From positions 1-9,922 of the forward strand of contig JAEEJD010000068.1 of assembly GCA_016281675.1 (NCBI GenBank): DNA of 9,922 nucleotides, in the 5' to 3' direction. The position numbers and the translations under genes are program-made. The stretch's first letter is position 1, and every line of letters begins with the position of its first letter. The DNA comes from Lachnospiraceae bacterium. Its GTDB lineage: Bacteria > Bacillota_A > Clostridia > Lachnospirales > Lachnospiraceae. Shown here piece by piece: positions 4,825 to 9,922 of the stretch. The notes below the pieces were generated by a model, which worked only from the letters and a program-made list of their open reading frames with translations, had not been told where the DNA came from and ran no database searches.

Positions 4825-7058
4825 CACTCTTCGCTATTGTAGAAGTATCTGTAGCTGTTCACCCATTCGGGATGACTGACATCTTCCCTGTATGAAGTAA
4901 CATTATAATCGTCGTCTATATCAACATCGATCCCTAGTTTTCTTCTCCACTGCTTATCGGTCATCCTGTCGGATATCGGCTGTACGAATTGATAGAAGCT
5001 GTATACGCATCCCTGGGCGATACGCAGCTTCCCTTCAACAGGAACCGCAACATATATCACCGCGGGATCTCCCGTAGCCATCTCAAGCACGCTTCCGTTC
5101 GGATCAGTCGCGATATCGACAACAAGCGCCGCCGGATAGTTATCGGAATTCGGATACTCTTCTCCGGTCTGAGCTTTCATGGCATCAAGCCAGAAGTGCT
5201 CTATCTCCCCGCCGTATATCTCTATAAGCTCATATTCCTCATCGGAGAGATTCTCATTCTTAAGTTCTTTAACGGATATAGTCTTGAGCTTGTTTGCAAG
5301 ATCCGCAAGCTTTTCAAGATTCTCCTTGTCATCTTTTGACAGATAACCGAGTCCCTCCAGTCCTTCCGATGTGCTTTTTGCAAGATTTTCAAAACGGCTG
5401 AACACAAGCGGTTCGGGTTCGACATATCCTCTGAAGTCCTTATCTTCTTCCCAGCCGCCGCCCATCTCGGCCATTACCTGTTTCGAATAAAGTACCGTAT
5501 CATGCTTCAGCTCAGTATAGCTTCCCGCAAATGCCTCAAGATCCTTCTTGGTCCATTCATCATTCTGCATGAATGTGGGATACCCCTCTCCTTTAGGCTC
5601 AAGAAGCGGACGGAGCGTGTTGAGCCAGCCCGCATACAGACTCGCATTCCATATCGTTGTATCATCGTTGATGAATTCCTTTTTCATTGCCTCAAGGTTC
5701 TCATCGTAATTCTTGTATTTTGTCTGACCTTCTTCTTTTAATATCGAATATGCCATATCAGACCCGAGAGCCGCAGGAACATCAAGAAAATCAGGCAGCA
5801 TACGTTTATCTTCGTCTTCGAATTCACCGACTCTTCTGTAGACAAGTTCCTGCATTATCGTAGCGTCGATCGTAAAGCGCTGCCCCATGAACCTGTATCC
5901 GGGGATCACATTTTCCGCATCTTCCGTGTCCTTGATCGGAATGGAATTGATACGGGGCGCACGAAGGTTTGCCGTTAACGAGTGGAATTCCTCCCACGCT
6001 TTTTCGTTACCCGTAAGGTCAGATGCTTTTACACCTTCTCCGTAAACCTTGTCGATAACCGGCATGTACTCGCAGTATCCGAGATCATCGCTCGCACCGG
6101 CAAAGAATGATGTCACCGCATATATATCACTCCACTTCTCGTAGCTTCCGTCATTAAGTGCAAGAGTGATCAGCAGCGCCGATCTGTCCATGTCCTCGAC
6201 ATTCTGGGTAAACTGTCTCCTTCCGTACCACATCATGGCTCTGAAATACTTCTCGAGCGTCTCGTCACCTTCATAATAGCCGCGCGGCTTATATTGGGAA
6301 TAGTCTTCCATGTCGCCGGTAATTTCCGAATCTTCGATTCCGGAAGCATCCATCACAAGGTTGTATTCTTTCTCCGCAATATCGGAAACTACATTCGGGA
6401 TCTTCGCTTTATCATCAAGGAGCACGGCTGCCACGGAAAAGAATGCCGTATTTCTCTTTGCGGCTTCCTCCCATTCGCTGCCTTTCAGATCGTTATACTG
6501 CGCGTAGCTCTTTTCAAGCATGTCCGCTGTCAGCTTAGACAGATCGTCAAACAGATGCTGCTTCTCGATATCTCTCATCAGATACGCGAAATATATATGA
6601 TACGTATGCATCATCGAATCTACGGTAACAAAATTGGGCGTCTGAAAATAACGGTTCGACTCATACAGTTCGAAGAACTCTCTTCCGGCGCTGTCACCGA
6701 CAACAAATCCGTTCTTTTTGAGTTTATCAATCATATCCTTCGGATACCATTCATACTCATCCTTGTTTATTATATTGCTCAGATCATCTTCAATTTTGAT
6801 CTCGGGAACAGCCGGCGTGATGTTTTTGATATCCTCTTCATCAAACGTCTCCGGCAACAGGCTTTTACGGCTTATCGTAACAAGCTCACCGTCAAGCCCT
6901 CCGTCACCCTTCTCATTGGCCGTATCCGTACTCTCTTCCTTTCCGCTGACTTCCTCCGGTGCGGCCTGCTGATTGATGACCTGCGCCGAGCACGCGGGCA
7001 GACCCGCCAAAAGAGCTGTCGTACATACAGCTATTACGATCTTTTTTACCGACATCAT
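4824..7058 (-). CDS. DUF3160 family lipoprotein
   Basis: The 744-residue product is an exported lipoprotein of the DUF3160 family, whose function is unknown. Residues 1-23 form a lipoprotein signal peptide: basic KK, hydrophobic core, lipobox LPAC with Cys23 as the predicted lipidation site. A hydrophilic, acidic Glu/Asp/Gly-rich linker (about 24-60) follows. The large domain (about 75-735) shows the hallmark PNFVTVDSMMHTYHIYFAYL (about 141-160) and, near the end, GSVLEMATGDPAVIYVAVPV and YQFVQPISDRMTDKQWRRKL. Two adjacent ATGs are possible: AGGAGG (7063-7068) is 4 nt from the first (7056-7058) and 7 nt from the second (7053-7055), so the second may be used. The gene follows GH3 closely and overlaps the FG-GAP-like gene by one base. 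The product should face outward, attached to the membrane. An enzymatic role has not been shown to my knowledge. Confidence 0.85.
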   Translation of the reverse strand: MMSVKKIVIAVCTTALLAGLPACSAQVINQQAAPEEVSGKEESTDTANEKGDGGLDGELVTISRKSLLPETFDEEDIKNITPAVPEIKIEDDLSNIINKDEYEWYPKDMIDKLKKNGFVVGDSAGREFFELYESNRYFQTPNFVTVDSMMHTYHIYFAYLMRDIEKQHLFDDLSKLTADMLEKSYAQYNDLKGSEWEEAAKRNTAFFSVAAVLLDDKAKIPNVVSDIAEKEYNLVMDASGIEDSEITGDMEDYSQYKPRGYYEGDETLEKYFRAMMWYGRRQFTQNVEDMDRSALLITLALNDGSYEKWSDIYAVTSFFAGASDDLGYCEYMPVIDKVYGEGVKASDLTGNEKAWEEFHSLTANLRAPRINSIPIKDTEDAENVIPGYRFMGQRFTIDATIMQELVYRRVGEFEDEDKRMLPDFLDVPAALGSDMAYSILKEEGQTKYKNYDENLEAMKKEFINDDTTIWNASLYAGWLNTLRPLLEPKGEGYPTFMQNDEWTKKDLEAFAGSYTELKHDTVLYSKQVMAEMGGGWEEDKDFRGYVEPEPLVFSRFENLAKSTSEGLEGLGYLSKDDKENLEKLADLANKLKTISVKELKNENLSDEEYELIEIYGGEIEHFWLDAMKAQTGEEYPNSDNYPAALVVDIATDPNGSVLEMATGDPAVIYVAVPVEGKLRIAQGCVYSFYQFVQPISDRMTDKQWRRKLGIDVDIDDDYNVTSYREDVSHPEWVNSYRYFYNSEE

Positions 7059-7062
7059 ATAT

Positions 7063-7069
7063 CCTCCTA
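7063..7069 (-). promoter_or_regulatory. Ribosome binding site of the DUF3160 gene, overlapping the GH3 stop
   Basis: On the minus strand the string TAGGAGG contains the GH3 stop codon TAG (7067-7069) and the Shine-Dalgarno core AGGAGG (7063-7068). Ribosomes finishing GH3 would arrive on the next initiation site. The same TAGGAGG overlap occurs at the rplK-rplA junction (533-539). Confidence 0.85.
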
Positions 7070-9343
7070 TTTATTGAGTTTATCTATCAGTTCTCTCATG
7101 TCTTCGTAAGTGATCTTTCCGAAGCTCATGTTCACGACATTTCTGAGCGTAGTATCACGCAGGAATATTTCGGGATCGGATCCGAACGCCTCCGTTGCGA
7201 CCTCGTCGGAACTTGACGTATCGGGATCCTTGAACAGATACTTGTCAAAATACGGTTTTGCGATCTTTGCCGCATTGGGATCTTCCATTATGTCTTTGTA
7301 TACCGAATTCTCGTCATACACCGGTTTTTTCGGTTTCTTTGGCATAACCTTAACGGTCCTTGAGGTGATCACATCTCTGGCGTTTTTACATATCTCGATC
7401 ACATAATCTCCGCCCTCGACATACCAGTCGTTTATATCCGTATCGTAATATGCGAATGAACTCTTATCGAGAATGAACGTTACCGTTTTTCTCTCTCCGG
7501 GATCAAGGCTTACCTTCGAAAATCCCTTGAGTTCACGTGCGGCTCTTCTTATCCTTGAATTCGGGATATCGGCTTCAACATACAGCTGAACGACCTCTTT
7601 GCCGGGAATGTCGCTTTCGTTTATGACATCGACCGATACTTCCAACGTCTCATCGTCCGTCATCTCATCCGTTTCAACGGTCATCTTTCCGTATGTGAAC
7701 GTGCTGTATGAAAGCCCGTATCCGAACGGGAACAGAACCGGCATGTTCCTCTTTGTATAGTATCTGTAACCTTCAAATATACCTTCCCTGTATTCGATCT
7801 TCGTAACGTCTCCCGAAAAATCGATATATGCCGGATTGTCCTCAAGCCTTAAAGGGAATGTTTCCGGAAGTCGTCCGGAAGGATTGATCTTTCCGTAAAG
7901 GGCACGTGCGGTCGCAACGCCCACACCTTCCCCGCACAGATATGTTTCCAGTATCCCTTCGACCTTGTCTATCCACGGCATCGTAACGGGAGATCCGTTT
8001 TCAAGAACCACTATGACGTGAGGATTGACCTTCGCTATCGCATCAATCAGATCGTTCTGTACCTTGGGAAGATTCAGGTGGCCCCTGTCATATCCCTCGC
8101 ACTCATACAGATCCGGAAGTCCGGCAAACACAACGACCTTGTCGGCATTTTGTGCTGCCTTGACGGCACGGTTGAACTTAACTTCGTCATACGAATCGTT
8201 CGATGCCGAAAATCCCTCTTCATATTTCACTTTCGAATTCCACTGTACCGCAAACAGAACGGAATCGATATTCACACAGTTAATGTGCGAACTGCCGCCG
8301 CCCTGGAAACGCGGCTTCTGCGCAAATCCCCCGACAAACAGAACATATTCGTCGTTTCTTACCGGAAGAACTTTGTTCTCGTTCTTTAGCAGCACTATAC
8401 ATTCATTCGCGATCTCTCTTGCAAGAATGTGGTGTTCCTCCTTATCCCAGACAACCCCGTCTTTGTGATTTTCGATCGCTTTATAGACAAACTCAAGCAC
8501 CCTTTCCACGCAGGCATCAAGGTCTTCTTCCGCAAGTTCGTTATTTTTAACCGCATCGACAACAAGCTTATCGTATGCCGCATACGAATACGGCATTTCA
8601 AGATCAAGGCCCGCTGCAATGCCTTTCACGCGGTTTCTTACCGCTCCCCAGTCACTGACGACAAGCCCTTCAAATCCCCATTCGTTTCGGAGAATATCTG
8701 TCAGGATCCTCTTGTTCTCCGACATCTGTACACCGTTCACAAGATTGTATGCGCACATAACGGTCCAGGGCTTGGACTCTTTGACTGCGATCTCAAACGA
8801 CTTAAGGTATATCTCCCGAAGCGTTCTCTCGTCTATTCTCGAATCATAACTGTTTCTGCGATACTCCTGATTGTTGGCGCAAAAATGCTTGAGCGATGTT
8901 CCCACGCCTTTTGACTGTACGCCGTTTATGAATGCGGCCGCGATCTTACCCGACAGATAAGGATCTTCCGAATAATACTCAAAGTTTCTGCCGCAAAGAG
9001 GTGAACGTTTGATGTTATTGCCCGGTCCAAGAATGGCGGCAACGTTTTCCGCCTGGCACTCGTCTCCTATAGCCTCTCCCACTTTCTTTACCGTATCGAC
9101 ATCAAAGCTTGCGGCAAGATTGACGGCGGTCGGAAAACAGACCGCTTTTATACTCGTATTGACTTTGTTTTCTCCGGCTTCGTAATCCTGTTTACGAAGT
9201 CCGCTCGGTCCGTCACTGACCATGACCGAAGGTATTCCGAGCCTCTCGATCTCCTTCGTGTGCCAGAAGTCGGATCCCGAACACAGGCTTACCTTCTCCT
9301 CAAGTGTCAGATTTTTGATCAGCGATTTAATCTTGGAATTCAT
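7067..9343 (-). CDS. Glycoside hydrolase family 3 (beta-glucosidase-type), cytoplasmic
   Basis: A GH3 exo-acting beta-glycosidase that hydrolyses terminal, non-reducing sugars from oligosaccharides. Counting from the ATG at 9341-9343, the product has 758 residues and no signal peptide. The TIM-barrel domain (about 1-290) carries SDGPSG (43-48), GRNFEYYSEDPYLSG (118-132), LKHF (151-154) and VVSDWGA with the expected nucleophile Asp231. The second domain (about 315-545) contains YECEGYDRG (413-421), where the acid/base Glu is expected, and the ending LFPFGYGLSYSTF. A fibronectin-III-like domain follows (about 560-665), then a ~90-residue tail. There is no PA14 insertion. The chosen start has AAAGGGGG 4 nt upstream; an upstream in-frame ATG at 9359-9361 would place that site inside the gene. 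Exact substrate (glucoside, xyloside or other) cannot be read from sequence. All catalytic motifs are intact. Confidence 0.95.
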   Translation of the reverse strand: MNSKIKSLIKNLTLEEKVSLCSGSDFWHTKEIERLGIPSVMVSDGPSGLRKQDYEAGENKVNTSIKAVCFPTAVNLAASFDVDTVKKVGEAIGDECQAENVAAILGPGNNIKRSPLCGRNFEYYSEDPYLSGKIAAAFINGVQSKGVGTSLKHFCANNQEYRRNSYDSRIDERTLREIYLKSFEIAVKESKPWTVMCAYNLVNGVQMSENKRILTDILRNEWGFEGLVVSDWGAVRNRVKGIAAGLDLEMPYSYAAYDKLVVDAVKNNELAEEDLDACVERVLEFVYKAIENHKDGVVWDKEEHHILAREIANECIVLLKNENKVLPVRNDEYVLFVGGFAQKPRFQGGGSSHINCVNIDSVLFAVQWNSKVKYEEGFSASNDSYDEVKFNRAVKAAQNADKVVVFAGLPDLYECEGYDRGHLNLPKVQNDLIDAIAKVNPHVIVVLENGSPVTMPWIDKVEGILETYLCGEGVGVATARALYGKINPSGRLPETFPLRLEDNPAYIDFSGDVTKIEYREGIFEGYRYYTKRNMPVLFPFGYGLSYSTFTYGKMTVETDEMTDDETLEVSVDVINESDIPGKEVVQLYVEADIPNSRIRRAARELKGFSKVSLDPGERKTVTFILDKSSFAYYDTDINDWYVEGGDYVIEICKNARDVITSRTVKVMPKKPKKPVYDENSVYKDIMEDPNAAKIAKPYFDKYLFKDPDTSSSDEVATEAFGSDPEIFLRDTTLRNVVNMSFGKITYEDMRELIDKLNK

Positions 9344-9347
9344 AAAT

Positions 9348-9355
9348 CCCCCTTT
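9348..9355 (-). promoter_or_regulatory. Ribosome binding site that decides the GH3 start
   Basis: AAAGGGGG on the minus strand lies 4 nt before the ATG at 9341-9343. It lies after, not before, the alternative ATG at 9359-9361, which has no such site. This favours the protein beginning MNSKIKSLIK, a usual beginning for GH3 proteins of this group. Confidence 0.7.
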
Positions 9356-9367
9356 CAACATACGTGA

Positions 9368-9922
9368 TCAACGTATATTCGCATTGATGATCATCACGGG
9401 TTTGTGAGCATATACAAATCTCAGCGCAAGCGCCGAAGGATCTCCGTAGTAGGCATCACACGACTCTGCAAGGCGGTCGTACTCCAGTCCGTCCGGGTCT
9501 TCTTCGTATTTCCCGATCCCGAGCTTTTCGAACCTTTTTACCGCTTCGCGAAAATCACTTGCCACGCCTTTATCGATCTTATCCTCATTACCTTTTACGC
9601 ATTGGGATATCCAGATCACATTAAGCTTTCCCGCGTTCTCCGAAAAAATATCTATAGTCTTATTTATCTTGTCGATCCCGGACTTTCCGTTTTCGGCAAG
9701 GAAGCTGACTGTAGTAAAGAATATCAGAGTCTTTCCGCCTTCGGACATTTTAACGGGAACATCTTTATATACCAGTTCGGGAGATACGCGTATCCTGCCG
9801 TCAAGTGCCGCGATAACGTTTGTGTCATCCGAACCGACAAACTCGGCGAGTCTTTCGATATAGACTGTCTTGAGCTGCTGCGTCGGAAGAATGACCGTAT
9901 CGGCATTTATCACTCCCGGCAT
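9368..9922 (-). CDS. C-terminal part of a CDP-glycerol-transferase-like protein (partial)
   Basis: The last 184 residues of a protein whose beginning lies beyond the right edge. The ATG at the very last bases is probably an internal methionine, since homologous proteins have an N-terminal half before the PGVxxAD segment. The segment PGVINADTVILPTQQLKTVYIERL and the ending CDAYYGDPSALALRFVYAHKPVMIINANI resemble a Lachnospiraceae family distantly related to CDP-glycerol glycerophosphotransferases and similar GT-B-like enzymes. In relatives I recall a strand ending WRPHP after the second-domain start; here the equivalent reads NVIWISQCVKG, so the conserved His is apparently missing. No membrane helix is visible. 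It ends 24 nt before the GH3 start and is likely in the same operon. Family assignment is from memory of motifs and only moderate; biochemical role unknown. Confidence 0.5.
   Translation of the reverse strand: MPGVINADTVILPTQQLKTVYIERLAEFVGSDDTNVIAALDGRIRVSPELVYKDVPVKMSEGGKTLIFFTTVSFLAENGKSGIDKINKTIDIFSENAGKLNVIWISQCVKGNEDKIDKGVASDFREAVKRFEKLGIGKYEEDPDGLEYDRLAESCDAYYGDPSALALRFVYAHKPVMIINANIR

Noticed and set aside
6294..7109. 271-codon open frame on the plus strand
   Set aside because: Antisense to the intact DUF3160 gene, whose hallmark motifs are on the minus strand; no credible start site, and it crosses the GH3-DUF3160 junction.
1..9922. Mobile element, CRISPR array, tRNA or prophage
   Set aside because: No transposase, regular direct repeats, cloverleaf or integrase was seen on either strand.

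Overview
The window looks like chromosome of an anaerobic Gram-positive Clostridia member, most likely a Lachnospiraceae species. Three things point there: the short single-helix SecE, the gene order rpmG-secE-nusG-rplK-rplA, and three lineage-flavoured proteins. Those are a FliD-like protein ending in Ser-Tyr-Cys, an uncharacterised transferase-like protein with an AYYGD motif, and a cytoplasmic GH3 glycosidase. Shine-Dalgarno sites are strong (AGGAGG type). The taxonomic call is inference from family resemblance; no database search was run.

Layout. (1) Positions 1-2135, minus strand: the conserved operon rpmG (L33), secE, nusG, rplK (L11) and rplA (L1, cut by the window edge). A well-formed sigma-A promoter (TTGACG, 17 bp, TATATT) lies just upstream, and a two-helix leader before rplK resembles an L1 autoregulatory site. 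rpmG (49 codons) is easy to miss because it is short. (2) 2136-2451: an AT-rich divergent intergenic region with hairpins in the likely leader of the next gene. (3) 2452-3762, plus strand: an orphan FliD-like (flagellar cap family) protein, closed by a strong, probably bidirectional terminator. (4) 3838-9922, minus strand, transcribed right to left: the C-terminal part of a CDP-glycerol-transferase-like protein, a GH3 glycosidase, a DUF3160 lipoprotein, a membrane-anchored FG-GAP-like protein and a 139-residue acidic hypothetical protein. The first four are tightly packed (24-nt gap, 6-8 nt gap, 1-nt overlap) and probably form one operon. The last has its own extended -10 box but could also receive read-through.

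How they work together. The first operon makes three ribosomal proteins, the Sec translocase subunit SecE and the transcription factor NusG. The second combines an intracellular sugar hydrolase with two surface or exported proteins of unknown function, the smaller probably translationally coupled to the larger. The best candidates for undescribed biology are the DUF3160/FG-GAP pair, the FliD-like protein whose only cysteine is its last residue, and the transferase-like protein that appears to lack the usual RPHP motif. No insertion sequence, tRNA, CRISPR array or phage element was seen.
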